Below, piece by piece: positions 11,750-22,679 of a stretch of 64,000 nucleotides of DNA. Source of the DNA: Dichetophora obliterata (taxonomy: Eukaryota; Arthropoda; Insecta; Diptera; Sciomyzidae); assembly GCA_963920525.1 (NCBI GenBank), contig OY986435.1, positions 275,922,848 through 275,986,847 on the forward strand, in the 5' to 3' direction. Within the stretch, counting starts at the first letter, position 1, and each line of letters begins with the position of its first letter. Under the pieces are notes generated by a model that made no database searches, was not told where the DNA came from, and saw only the letters and a list, made by a program, of their open reading frames with translations. The translations under genes and the position numbers were made by a program.

Positions 11750-12560
11750 TCTTAAGATAGCCCACAATTAATAATATTGTGAGAATTTGTGAAGAAGATA
11801 TAATAAACTTGAATTGGTTAAAGCATTTTATAATTATTAATAAAGAATACAACGAATATCAAAAATTAAATTTAAATCCAACTCACACTTAAGTAACTAG
11901 TGACGCATAAATCCTTGGGCTTACAACGATCGAAAAAAAGTTTAACGTCTAGAAAATGTTCGCGTTGTCTCGGATTCAAAAACTTTCTACATTTTTCCAG
12001 TACACATAAAACTAAAATAATCTTTCTTTTTTTGCACATGTCTTTCATCGTCTCAAAATGAAGCTTGGTTAAGTTTTTCTTTTCTATGAATAAATCATTT
12101 TTTAATAATCGAAGGAGATACCTATTCTCTATTAGCTTGGTCTTGCTAATAAAAAAATTAACAGAAGGTTAAATTAATAATATATTAGTTGTATTGTGGG
12201 AATTTATAATGATTTTAGTAAACTTGAATTGTAATTAATGTAGAATACAACGAATATCACAATATGAATTTAGATCCAACTCAAATTCAAGTAACTCGTA
12301 GTGTTTAAGTCCTTCGGTTCACAACGATTGGAAAAAGAGTTTGATGACTGGAAAATGTACGCGCTGACTCGAATTCAAAAACTTTTCAATTTTTTCAGTA
12401 ACTATTTGGAAAAAAACCAAAAAACATATAATACTAAAGTACTTGGCAAGATTTCTTTTTTTTCCAAAATGTCTCATCGTATCTGCATTTCAGTAGTTTT
12501 TTTTTATTTAAAAAATAAAGATTAGTAAGGGCTTTCTCTTCTTTGAATAAATCTTCTGAA
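11750..12560. repeat. Tandem duplication, period about 398 bp
   Basis: Two diverged direct copies lie side by side. The landmark GAATACAACGAATATCA recurs at about 11845 and 12243. It is followed in both by ATCCAACTCA, a conserved TTCAAAAACTTT block and a CTTTGAATAAAT-like block. The copies differ by many substitutions and small indels, so the duplication is old. The short open frames in it do not line up between the copies, which argues against coding. Confidence 0.7.
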
Positions 12561-12895
12561 AACGTAGATATTAGCCTTAGAAACACATTTAATAATGCAC
12601 ACACAAAAAAATTGATCATAAAAAGCTCGGATCCTTCAAAATAAATTTTGAACATTTTGCGCTTATAACTTGATTAAATTTACTATGATTTTTGTAAAGT
12701 TATTAAATTCCATTCTTTTAGTCATCTAGCTAAATCTTTATGCTATTCACACACTTTTGCGTTATGTAAAAAAATTAATAAAATTGGTTCAATATTCAAA
12801 TAAGTAAAAAACATTTTAAAATTTGAAAATGAAATTTGTATGAAAAATTAAATTTTGTATTGACAACACACAAAGAGAATACGACATGATTGCCA

Positions 12896-13396
12896 AAATA
12901 GCCCTCCACGAAATGCAAACATTCCCGAATATAAACAGGAAACATTCTATTCAATGTAGGAAGCATTCCCTTCCGTTGGACACTCCATTTCTTTTTTTAC
13001 ATAGCATGTCATTAAATGGAAACATCCTCTTCGCTGTATTAAAAATGAATATGGAAACATTCCTCTCCGCTGTATTAAAAATTAATGTGGAAACATTCCT
13101 CTCCCTTGTTATGATAACGCCCTGCCAGGATTCGAACCCGGGACCCTTGAGCGACAGTCAAGCGTGCTACCACTCGAATTCTATAATCAGCGGCTAGGAA
13201 ACAATGATATTAATATTTCCTGTTGTCATTGCATGACAATAAGAAAAAAGTTTCCATATGCATTCTTAAATAAGCGGTTTGGAAACAACATATATACAAA
13301 ACTGCCCTTAAGCTTCCGAAAGATACGGTGAGGAATGTTTCTTTATCACTTTTAGATGGAAGCCTTTCGATTTTTCCTAAAGGGAGGTTCCTATTT
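12896..13396 (-). repeat. Interspersed repeat with an embedded tRNA-Asp-like unit, copy B
   Basis: Read on the minus strand, this matches 46495-46985 throughout. The shared parts are the lead GGAAAAATCG block, GTGATAAAGAAACATTCC, the tRNA-like core, two or three 35-bp GAGGAATGTTTCCA units separated by ACAGCG, and a GGGAATGTTT end. The borders AAATAGCCCTCC and GGAGGTTCCTATTT form a short inverted repeat, hinting at a DNA-transposon origin. No coding potential is seen. Confidence 0.8.
13119..13181 (-). ncRNA. tRNA-Asp-like sequence, degenerate (within repeat)
   Basis: The minus strand has a perfect Pol III B box (GGTTCGAATCC), a T arm and an anticodon arm CTTGA-CTGTCGC-TCAAG whose loop would present GTC (Asp). 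Compared with the copy at 46701-46771 it lacks about seven bases in the D-arm/A-box region, and there is no pairing acceptor stem. It is a tRNA-derived module and not a functional tRNA gene. Confidence 0.7.
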
Positions 13397-13909
13397 ACAG
13401 CTTTTTGATATTAGTATTGGTATATATACTGAGGTTGGGCTTATCGTATTGGGCTTATTAGTATTGATCGTAGATGCATTTCACAGTAGACTTTTTCATT
13501 GGAATCGGGAAAATCTTTTATATTGTACATCAGTTTCAGATATATTTTGCTGTTTAGGCAGGAAATGAGAAAATGTGCCGAATTTTACCAAAAATTGAGA
13601 CTTAAGCCAGTTTCTCAGTCAATAATTTGTTCGCTATTATTTATATAAAAATTTTGAGTACACAGGAACCATCTCTGATCAATTCTGATTGGAATAGTAA
13701 AAATTTCACATAAATCTTTTCAGCGGTTCATGAGTTCGCCGGCAGCCACAAACATGCTAACTTTTTAAAAATTTAATTTTTATATAATAGTATAGATATT
13801 CTTCACGCACTGATCCACACAGGTAGGATCTACACCAAAGTTAATGAAGTCGTTTAATGCAATGGCAAAACCTGTTAAAGACATATATTATAGATATGGT
13901 CTTTCTATA

Positions 13910-14740
13910 CCGAGATAAGCTAACAAAGGTGCAGAGACTGACTTGCGTATGCATCACAGGTGCCTAGAGACCTGCCCTACAGCAGCACTAGAAGTAATTC
14001 TGGACCTTACACCATTACACCTTGTCATCGAGGGAGTTGCCAAGAGAACTCTGCTATGCATTGCTAAAGAGGGGACAGGTTTAGGTAAAACTATCAGCAG
14101 TAGAGAGAAGGAGGATATTGCAAAGCACACTCCCTACAGCAATCTACCAAGAGATGATATAGTAAAAAGGTACAACTTCGAAAAACACTTCGAAATTAAG
14201 CTTAGTACCAAGAAAGAGTGGTACAGCGAGATGATATCGCATGTCAAGAAACCACACAATATATCATGGTATACGGATGGCTCCAAGACATGAAGGTATA
14301 GGCACAGGGGTGTACGGGCCAAGAACCAAGCACTTCGAAGCTATGGGGACAACACCCAGTATCTTCCAGGCGGAAATCCTAGCAATACAGCTGTGTGCAC
14401 AATTCAACCTGGACCGGAAATACAAAGGTCAGACAGCCAAACAGCAATTAAGACACCTACTTACAAACTGCGACGCAGTGGCTCGCAGACGTAAACTAGC
14501 ACTGGTGAACTATGAGCTGAGTCTAGAGCAGGTTTCATCCCTTGAACCTAAGAAGATTCTCAAATTTATAAGAGAAATAGGGCTGGATTAAATTCTGTAA
14601 TCCGCCAACTCAGCGGAGCTTTGAGAAGGAGGTACAACAGATCTCATTTAGGTCGCAGTACGCATATCCACCATACAACGTTAACATTAACATTCTATAC
14701 CGAGAACAAAAACAATAGTAAAATAACCTAAGTCAGCTTG
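13910..14740 (+). pseudogene. LINE fragment: end of RT and part of RNase H
   Basis: The frame around 13925-14293 has CLETCPTAALEVILDLTPLH and a VIEGVAKRTLL segment, which is the RT-RNase H connector of LINEs. It ends in WYTDGSK, the first RNase H aspartate. A frameshift follows. 14282-14590 continues with IFQAEILAI, the second RNase H motif. It then jumps abruptly to LLTNCDAVARRRKLAL, normally far downstream, showing an internal deletion of most of RNase H and the zinc-knuckle-like tail. The connector resembles the one at 55260-55420, so both belong to the RNase H-carrying LINE group (I/LOA/R1-like). Confidence 0.75.
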
Positions 14741-14986
14741 GGTTGATAGAATTAAATGGAAATTATAAACTTATGCTTAATCACCCAAGTTAATCTATTT
14801 ATGACGACACTAGCAACCACCTGGAGTCTATTCTTTGGCATTACTAGTGACCGAATACACTTTATTTGAAATAGGATTTTGTAAAAAAATCGATTTTTAT
14901 AACTATAGGGCGAAAAATAGCTCAAAACCGAGTTTTTTATGACGAGAGTTTTTTTTAAATAAAAATAAAAAGCAAGCCAAGAATTG

Positions 14987-15752
14987 TTACAGCACGGTCA
15001 ATAAATACTTAACGACGTCTAGCTTTCTCTGTGTAGGGTTGCGTGCATTCTTAGCTGCACACAGACGTGTATGGATCTTGGCTGCGACAAGGTAGTGATC
15101 AGAGTCAATGTTTGCACCACGGATCGTGCGTATATCCAATACACTGGAAGAGTGCCTTTCGTCGATCAAAACGTGATCAATTCGATTTTTGGTTTTTTGA
15201 TTAGGGCACATACAGTTGGCTTTATGAATATTGAGATGCTTGAATCTAGTGTTACTTACGACCATGTTTCGTGCTGCGGCGAAGTCAATCAGCCTCATTC
15301 CGTTTTCGGAGGTGTTGTCGTGGAGGCTGAACTTTCCGACTGTTGGACCAAAAATATTTTCCTTGCCCACCTTAGCGTTGAAGTCACCAAGCACGATTTT
15401 TACGTCGTGTTGGGGGCAGCTCTCGTAAGCATTTTCAAGGCGCTCGTAGAAAATTTCCTTGATCTCATCGTCCTTGTCTTCTGTCGGAGCGTGCGCACAT
15501 ATTAGGCTTACATTGAAAAATTTAACCTTGGTGCGGATTATGGCAAGTCGTTCGTTCACAGGTGTGAATCGCAGGATGTGAGGCCGTAGTCTCTTGCCAA
15601 CTACAAATCCGCATCCAAACTCGTGCTTCTCCGCATGGTTGCTGTAGTAGATATCACAGGGTTCATGCTGAATGCAACCCTGTCCCTTCCATCGCATTTC
15701 TTGGATAGCAATGATATCAGCATTGTATCTTTCCAAGACGTCGTGCTGTTTT
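14987..15752 (-). pseudogene. LINE apurinic-type endonuclease fragment (RTE-like)
   Basis: A 249-codon open frame on the minus strand encodes an exonuclease-endonuclease-phosphatase fold. Catalytic motifs are in order: IIAIQEMRWKG with the catalytic Glu, LGDFNAKVG with Asp and Asn, RIDHVLID, and SDHYLVAAKI with the terminal Asp-His. This endonuclease nicks target DNA to prime reverse transcription. The style matches the family often annotated as craniofacial development protein 2-like, which derives from RTE/BovB-like LINEs. The N-terminal strand and the entire RT are absent. Upstream codons continue in another frame (near 15737-15752), so the copy is truncated at both ends. Confidence 0.8.
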
Positions 15753-15771
15753 GTTGGGTTTCTGAAATGCC

Positions 15772-17235
15772 GTGATGACTGGCAATAACTCTAATGTCGA
15801 TACTAATGGAAATCAAAATTTTATGATTGACATTCTTTTCAAGCAACATTCTGGCTTAAAAATTGCACGTTTTAATGCCAGAAGTCCAAATGATTTCAAA
15901 TTGGATTGTTCAAAATACATTTTTTCTGAATCCTCTGTAGACATACTCTGTATCACAGAGACTTGGTTTTCAAATGCAATTAACGACTTTTTACTTTGTA
16001 TAAACAATTATAATCTTTTTCGTCACGATAGGCTGAATAGAAGGGGAGGAGGGATTCCAATATATTGCAAAACAAACCTAAATGTAAAATTCTTGAGTAA
16101 GTCTAATGAAACCGAAGTAGAGTTTTTAAACATTGAAATATATGATAGCAGAGTTAAAGTTTTTCTCTCAAGTATATTTAATCCTAGCCGCAGTTCTAGC
16201 CTCGAGCCCTTGCTCTCTTCCATATCTGGTAGTCTTATTGATTATGACCACTTTATATTATGTAGTGACTTCAATATAAATCTGCTCTGCAATGAAAGCT
16301 CAACCACAAAACTTCTAGACGATCTCTCTGAAGTTTGTCTTTTTATTCTCAATTCGGAGGAACCAACTCGCTTCGGTAGCAATGTAACTCCTAGTCTGCT
16401 GGATTTTTTTGTTGTATCTAATATATCATCGGTTTTACTATTTGATCAGATATCCTTTATCTCTGATCATGACCTTATTTTTTGCACGTTATTCATCTCA
16501 TCTTACAACATCTTACGCCCGTTGTTGTGGTCAATACTTTTACGTATCGTAACTATAAATCGATTGACTCTGAATCTTTCTTTTCCGATTTATCTCGCAA
16601 ATATTGGTTAGACTGTTGGCTTTTAAGTACAGTTGACGATAAATTAAACTGCTTCATTAACAAAGTAACTAACTTATATGATAGTCACGTGTCTTAACGT
16701 TCATCCCGAATCACGAATAGATCCTCTATTAAACAGGATTTGAAAAAACGGCATAGGGCCTATACTATTTGCAAAAGAAATCCTACAGATTCAAACAGGG
16801 AGCACTTTAGAAGAGCAAGAAACGAAGCTTCATCGGCAGTGAAACTGTCCAAAAAACGATAATTTTTATCAAGGCTAAGTTCGTCACAACCTGCACAGAA
16901 ACTCTGGAATAACCTAAAGGCGATCGGAATAGGATATAAGAACAAAATTGCAGGGTTTCAATTAGATCCAGATGCTCTAAATTCGTTCTTTGCAGCCAGC
17001 CCCGATGGCCAAATCTCTTATCCTTCTATTAGTCCGAATACCGTTAATATGTTTCAGAAGTTTGAGTTCACCTCAGTTGATGAATCTGACGTTGTAAGGT
17101 GTATCTTAAAGATTAAATCGAATGCTGTCGGTGAAAATGATGACATTTACGTTTGGAAAAAGTGTATAATACCTGAATTGCACATATTGCAAAGGTTTGT
17201 TAATCATCTTTTTTTGGGATGGATTGGCAAAACTT
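15772..17235 (+). pseudogene. LINE ORF2 N-terminal half: endonuclease and linker
   Basis: 15772-16500 encodes an endonuclease with LKIARFNARSPN, ILCITETWFS, LCSDFNINLL, LLDFFVVS and ISDHDLIF, covering the usual catalytic residues. A frameshift near 16490 moves the reading to 16482-16697, and a stop at 16695-16697 is followed by more linker codons (to about 16860, then 16890-17060). The frame at 17049-17240 (FEFTSVDESDVVRCILKIKS) is the N-terminal edge of the RT region. The copy stops near 17235 before the RT core. It may be the missing 5' half of the family at 2680-4320, but the two do not overlap, so this cannot be shown. It lies head-to-head with the endonuclease fragment at 14987-15752. 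Confidence 0.75.
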
Positions 17236-17389
17236 GTTAGTCGGGAACCTGCTCTGATTTGGCCTAAAAAAAATTAGCGTGATTTTAAAAGAGTAACACA
17301 GTATAGATTTTGAGGGGAAAGCGTGATGAAAATTGCTCACTAATGCCGATTTTCTGATTGATGAAAGCATCTACGGCGAAATAGGTAAG

Positions 17390-17750
17390 TTCAGGATTGA
17401 GTCCTTTGTTGCTGCAAGGCTATGACCAATATTCTCAAAGGTTGTTTCGTAAATTATAGGAAAAAGGTTCGGCCGATATAAAGAAGCTAGAGGATCATCT
17501 GGAAAAAACCATGCATGCTTGTGAAGTATCCATAACCTTAGAATTGCATGTGTTGGGATGGTCAACCTCAAACACTGTCTACAGTTTTGCAACAAAATTC
17601 ACGGAATTATTGGTTATTGGTGATAACAAAGTGGAGAATCGATCCATCACAATTTCAAAATTTATTGGGATCGCTACAAAATCCATAAGATGAAAGCTAA
17701 ATCTTACCCAGTCATAAAAGCTGTTATCGTGTTCTCTTCTGAACATTTAT
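17390..17750 (+). pseudogene. Fragment of a transposon-like protein with an ESIH motif
   Basis: Two frames must be joined. The first (about 17484-17550) reads KKLEDHLEKTMHACEVSITL. The second (about 17550-17740) has HCLQFCNKIHGIIGYW, two stops, then SGESIHHNFKIYWDRYKIHK and VIVFSSEHL before a stop. The arrangement TxKxHV...GxxxEQxxESxHxxFxxxWxxYK occurs in a large set of unnamed, mobile-element-like proteins of insects and hydra. I recognise the pattern from memory and do not know its enzymatic role. It has frameshifts and stops, so it is dead. Confidence 0.4.
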
Positions 17751-17759
17751 AATATTATG

Positions 17760-18645
17760 TGACTAAAAATTGATTGATTAATTTTATCGATTATTGTAAA
17801 GCCTGTGTGATACTTCATTAAATTGCTCATTTTTTGTTTTTCAAAATAAAAATAAAGCTGTTTTAAGTACTAGTTTTAGTACTAGTGCATAGATTTAATA
17901 GGTGTGAGTGTGTACGCATATAGTACGCTTTGGAGAACAAAATGTGGAACGGACTGTATTTTTAATGCTTTGTTCTTGACGTTTTTCTCCTTTCGTCACT
18001 CGTTAAGTTTCAATCAAAATTAAATTAAAAAAAAAAGCTTGACCTCTTCCGCAGCTAATAAGAATAGAGAGATAAGATAGTAACGGTGCGGAGATGTCAA
18101 AAAGTGGCACGATGTATGTTTTTATCTTTTTCCTACAATATGTATCTGTCTAGCCCACGCGCCACTTGTTTTCAGATTTTAAGATTGAACAAAAAAAAAA
18201 AAAAAATGAAGTGTCATGCAGCCTTAACGCAACATAAATATTAGATAAATTTAAAAATTTTGAATCACTCAAAAAAGTGCTTTGCTTCACTCATTACCCT
18301 CTTGCATGCTAATAGTTAATAAATACCTGAAGTTTTGGTATTTAAACTTTAACTTTTAAAAGAAAGAATGTATTTGGGGTTTGACAAATTTTTCGACCTA
18401 TAGTGTCGTCATTTTTTTGGCAAACCTGTTCGGTCTTAACAAACACCGTGTCTAGGGGTTACAGTTTTTTCTTCTCTTCCTTCCATTTTATGTGATGCAA
18501 ACTCATGGTTTGTGCAACATATCCAACAAAGTAAATTTACATTAAATATTTCTTAAAATTAAATTTAAATTTTCTTAACAAGAAAGGGGGAGAGCAAGAT
18601 AGGGAGGAATGCTGAGTAAGTCTTGAGCCTATTTTAGTTTTGATT
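17760..18645. other. No gene seen
   Basis: AT-rich sequence with poly-A runs (18190-18205) and a short GTACTAG duplication near 17868-17886. No supported coding region and no clear element ends. Confidence 0.5.
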
Positions 18646-18652
18646 CTTATCC

Positions 18653-20850
18653 TTAGTTTTGTTTGATTATGTAGCCAACAAGGTTATTGATCTTATGTTT
18701 AGGTAAGCTTTGATTATTGAGGGATTTACATAGGGTTCGCTTAAAAGAGGATTTGGACATGGAAGGTGAGTAGTATACGGAGATGTTATTAAATTCTCTG
18801 CAACACTGATTGATGAGTTCATTAGTTGCGTATGTAGTTTGGTGCTGATATTCAGTTAACAGTCGAGTATGGCTAGTACGTATTATGGGGTCGTTTAAAG
18901 AAATTATACTTGAAATATATTCGCTGTCAATATAACTATTAATAACGTCGAAAGTAAAACATATTCCCAATATTGATTTTCTTGATGATAAAAACTATTT
19001 CGTTAAATGTAGCCCACGACTAGCTCTTAAATCGATTCTGTGGGTCCAATTTTTAAATTTCGACAAAATTCGAGACAAGCGACGAATAGATTGTTCACGG
19101 TTTCACGAACACTCTCTGCTACTGCAGCAATATTCTTAAAATTGCGGGTTCTATGCACTCTGGTTGAATGATGAATGTCCAATGGTGTAAAATTGGTTCG
19201 AATTTTGGTGATGGTTTGGATGCTCATAACGACCAAAATGATGTTGAAGAACTCTATAACATTCTCTAACTGAGGACTGATTTTGTTAGTAAGTTTCCAC
19301 AATTAATAAACGTTGTTTAGGAGTAAATCCATTCATGATTGAGTCGTATTGAATACTGAACACATACGTCATATGGACAAGCCATTTGACACATAACAGC
19401 TGTCAAAACAACCCAGTTGAAAAAGGGTCCTTTTATTGGATCACCTATACATATCTTTCAGCGTATATAGTATAAATAGATTTTGAATAGATTCAATTGT
19501 TTTGCTATGAGAATCAAAAGATGGATTCCAAATTGTGCAGGCATATTCAAGTATTGGGCGCTCCAATGCACAGTACAAGGATGTAGTGAGCCAAATATTA
19601 TTGAATTTAATTGCTCGTCTTTTTATAAAACCGAGCTGTTTGCTGGCTCTAGACCAAACTTTACCATAATGAAGATTGAAGCGCATTTTGTAATCCAATA
19701 AAACTCCAAGATCAACTATATAATCGGCTCTTTTGAGCTCCGTACTATTGAAGTGGTAGGTATGTTTCAGTCCAGAAACATTAGATTTAAGTGTAAAAAA
19801 TTTACATCTTCCTCTGATTTAATTGCATAGTTTATTTTTCAGTCATATGCATACGTAAGATGAGGTATAACGTTCAGAACTTCTCACAAGTCAGATATAT
19901 TGAAAAGAAAAGGACCAAGGTGGCTTCTTTGCGGAACCCCTGAGGAGACTTAGATTTTATTCGACAGAATTCCTTGGAATTTTAAATACCAGAATCTGCC
20001 GTAGAGATATGATTTGAGCCAACTTAGTACGGACCCCGCAATACCAAGTTTTTCTAATTTATATATTAGAATGTTGTGATCGATTCGATCAAAGGCTTTG
20101 CTGAAATTAGTATTTATAGCATCTACCTGGTGCCCTTTTTTCCATTTTGAATTAAACATCTGATACCCGTGTTGTTGCTCATTTAGAAGTGGGTTAATGA
20201 GACTTGTTAGCTTATCAGTAATAATTTTTTCAAAAACTTTTGGAATTGCTGACACAATTGCTATGCCTCTATAATTTTCAACTGATTTTTTATCACCATT
20301 CTTGTAAATTGGTTTATGATGGTTTCCAATATGAAGGAAATGTCAAACAATACAGTGGTTCATTGAAAATTATGTATAACGGCAAAAGTAGCTGGTCTAA
20401 ACATTGAATCAAGAAGTTTTTAGTGGATATTAGGTCAAGTTCTGGTCCTTTTGATAAAATAAGTTCTTTTATTGCATTAGAAATCTCTTCCTGCATTAAA
20501 TTGAAACTATCAACCATATTTGAGCATGAAGAAGAAACTTAAAATTGGATAGTAGGTTGACAAAACACCTCCTTAAAGTGATTCGCACATAAGTTGCTAA
20601 TTTCATGAGGTTTGGAGGAATTGGCATTACCTTTTAGCATACAAGATGGATAGCCACTAGATTTAAACAAACATTTGTCAAAATATTTTTGGGCTCTTGG
20701 ACAATTGAAGCGTTGCACAGTGAACTGCCTAGTCGACAAAAATGAAAAAATTTGTGTCTCGAAATCCTGCAAATTTGGTATCAATTGACAAGTAATATCT
20801 TGGCTATTGACAATCCAAAATATTGGAGCAATAAAATGCGTTGAATGCAT
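18653..20850 (-). pseudogene. Decayed LINE on the minus strand (RT region and C-terminus)
   Basis: Reading right to left: 20539-20850 and 20314-20517 give the pre-RT region (ISNAIKELILSKGPELDLIS). About 20210-20340 gives SVENYRGIAIVSAIPKVFEK. 19950-20255 has HQVDAINTNFSKAFDRIDHN. A frameshifted GVPQRSHLGP block follows near 19920-19950. 19441-19698 gives the thumb (LGVLLDYKMRFNLHY, PILEYACTIWNPSF). After an inserted mariner piece at about 19035-19435, the C-terminal part resumes at 18653-18970 (FTFDVINSYIDSEYISSIIS) and ends at a natural stop. No YxDD is intact and many stops and shifts are present. No RNase H is seen. This lineage differs from those at 2680 and 51824. Confidence 0.75.
19035..19435 (-). 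pseudogene. Mariner transposase N-terminal fragment inside the LINE
   Basis: On the minus strand an ATG at about 19337 opens MNGFTPKQRLLIVETY, a stop, then NQSSVRECYRVLQHHFGR, the helix-turn-helix start of a mariner of the rosa/DD41D type. Further on, NFKNIAAVAESVRE followed (one frame over) by EQSIRRLSRIL matches the linker before the catalytic core. The catalytic core is missing. The sequence upstream (about 19400-19435) should be its 5' UTR and end. It interrupts the thumb/C-terminal region of the surrounding LINE, so it arrived later. Confidence 0.65.
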
Positions 20851-20869
20851 GATGAAGCCTGTAGCAGGG

Positions 20870-21475
20870 CCGCGTTGTTTGGTAAGAGCAATTAATTTTT
20901 CTAACCTGACCTAAAAGATCAATAAACGATTTTAAACTATCAAACAACTAGAATTTGTTTTTAAAATCAAGAATGATTTAAACTATCAAACATTTAGAAT
21001 TTGTATTTAAAGCATAGAAAATCAACATAATGAATAACAAGGTCACAAAGAAAACTTTCAAATGCGTTTTGGTTGAGCTGCAAAGCTTTGAAGTAGAGTA
21101 TTTTATTTATGAAATTCTAATTTTGGACATAGCTCTTTGAGGTGATTTATACAAATTATTGCCAAAAATTCAGTTTTTAATAAAACTAAGCCAATAAAAA
21201 ATCATAATTTTTAAAAGTCTATGTGTTAATAAAAAAAATTGTTTTATTAAAAATTAAAAACAAAATATTTTTAAGTGGTTACGAAATTTGATATATTGAT
21301 TTTGATGGAACCAAAAAACAGAATATGTAAAAATAAGTGATTGTTAAAATTAAAATACATATATTGTTGGATTATTAAAATACATATATTGTTCAATAAG
21401 GAACTGAAAATAATTTTTCCTACTTCGTCCTACAAATATATTTTTTCTGTTTGAAAAAATGTTTAAAATTAAAAC
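20870..21475. other. No gene seen
   Basis: AT-rich DNA with a duplicated ACTATCAAAC(A/C)A(C/T)TAGAATTTG segment near 20935-21005. No coding region is supported. Confidence 0.5.
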
Positions 21476-21479
21476 TTTA

Positions 21480-21870
21480 CATACAAAATCAAGTGAGAAA
21501 TTAATAGAGGTCCTAGGGCTGTACCCCTGGGTGTAATTGATTTCGACCATTTCCGTACGAATCTGTTAAGCTATTTCACAACCATTTTGACGAATTTTTG
21601 TTAAGATCGGTCAACATCTGTTTGTACCTCCCATACAAAATCAAGTAAAATATCAATATAGATCAAGGGGAGGTACCTGTAGAGTTAAACCGATTTCGAT
21701 TATTTTCAGTATACATTTATAACTCTAGTTGACTACCCTACTGACGAATTTTCGATAAGATCGGAAAACTTTTGTATGTACTTCCCATACAAAATAAAGT
21801 AAAAAATTCATATTGGTCCAAAGCAGGTCCTCTAGGATCGAACCGATTTCGACCATTTTTGAAATTTTTA
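21480..21870. repeat. Tandem repeat, period about 153 bp, 2.6 copies
   Basis: The marker CATACAAAAT starts at about 21480, 21632 and 21786. After it, each unit has a (T/G)(A/C)CCGATTTCGA(C/T)(C/T)ATTTT-like block. In the first two units a GACGAATTTT...AAGATCGG block follows. The copies are diverged, and the third is cut short. It looks like a small satellite or an internal tandem region of an unrecognised element. Confidence 0.75.
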
Positions 21871-21960
21871 ATTGGCTTAAACATATTAAGCATACAATTG
21901 CATTATCATAGGAGGATTCCTTCTATTTTTGTCCATCGCTTGTACGGAGACAGTTCACTG

Positions 21961-22456
21961 TGCGTCGCCGTGAATAACCTTGTAAGCGACAAATGAATCA
22001 AAAATGTTTTTTTACTTGGATTTTTTTTAAAGGATCTGACTTGTATCTGAATATTTTTTTTATACATACTTAAACAAATTTTCTTCTCTGCTGATTTCAT
22101 AAGGGTTGGAGGAATTGACATTACCTTTAAACATAGAAGATAAATAGCTGCTAGATTTACGCTTCATGTTATCGAAGTAAAAACATTTTTTGGCTCTTGT
22201 ATAATTGAAACATCCCCGCGAATAACGTTGTAAGCGACAAAGGAGTCAAAAATGTTTTTTTAACTTACCACCATTAAAAATGATCTGGCTTGTATCTGGA
22301 TATTTTTTTTATATATAGTTAGGCAAATTCCTTTATAACACTTAGTCCGATAATGCGGAAATTGAAATAAAATGAAAAGTGCGCCATTAAAAACTTTTTT
22401 TTTCAACTCCGGAAAACTTATAATGTTATCGCTTACAACGTTATTCGCGACGACGA
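21961..22456. mobile_element. Composite MITE with shared ends CGCGAATAACGTTGTAAGCGAC
   Basis: The motif GAATAAC(G/C)TTGTAAGCGACAA is present in direct orientation at about 21971 and 22215, and inverted at about 22427-22450. The inner pair (about 22214-22450) forms a 240-bp MITE-like unit with matching inverted ends. The outer left copy (21963-22085) continues with the same TCAAAAATGTTTTTTTA and GATCTGACTTGTATCTG sequence. Between the two lies a piece of LINE (22085-22205). This looks like two insertions of one MITE family, or one copy partly duplicated with captured LINE DNA. Confidence 0.6.
22085..22205 (-). pseudogene. LINE fragment duplicated from the 20.6-kb type
   Basis: This block is clearly similar to 20593-20713 (shared order GATTTCAT(A/G)AGG, GGAGGAATTG(A/G)CATTACC, TTTGGCTCTTG(T/G)A). 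It therefore represents the same pre-RT segment of the minus-strand LINE. It is flanked on both sides by copies of the GTTGTAAGCGAC MITE. Confidence 0.65.
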
Positions 22457-22551
22457 TTTGATTTTCAATATTTTAATTTTCAAAAGTTTTTTCTTTAAGA
22501 ATATGATGAAAATTAGCGGTTCCGAACTAATAGCGTGTTCACAGGGCCTAA

Positions 22552-22679
22552 GGGCGCGTTTATAGTGGCGACTTTGCCGAGCCGAGCTGAAGCTCAAAAA
22601 CTCCTGGGAGCAATAGAGAACTCAATTTGAGTTTCAGCTCGGCTCGGTTCGGTCGTAAGTCGGCAATATAAACGCGCCC
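22552..22679. mobile_element. Short palindromic MITE with TAA target duplication
   Basis: The ends GGGCGCGTTTATA and TATAAACGCGCCC are exact inverted repeats, followed inward by GAGCCGAGCTGAAGCTCAA-like arms that also pair. TAA is found directly outside both ends (22549-22551 and 22680-22682). At 128 bp this is a Tourist/PIF-Harbinger-style MITE able to fold into one long hairpin. Confidence 0.85.

Noticed and set aside
13620..13800. A possible LINE or Helitron tail (CAGCGGTTCATGAGTTCGCC and TATATAATAGTATAGAT words)
   Set aside because: These words are reminiscent of fly repeat tails, but I could not define ends or a second copy in the window.
15071..15505. A 144-codon plus-strand frame
   Set aside because: It is antisense to the well-supported LINE endonuclease fragment on the minus strand.
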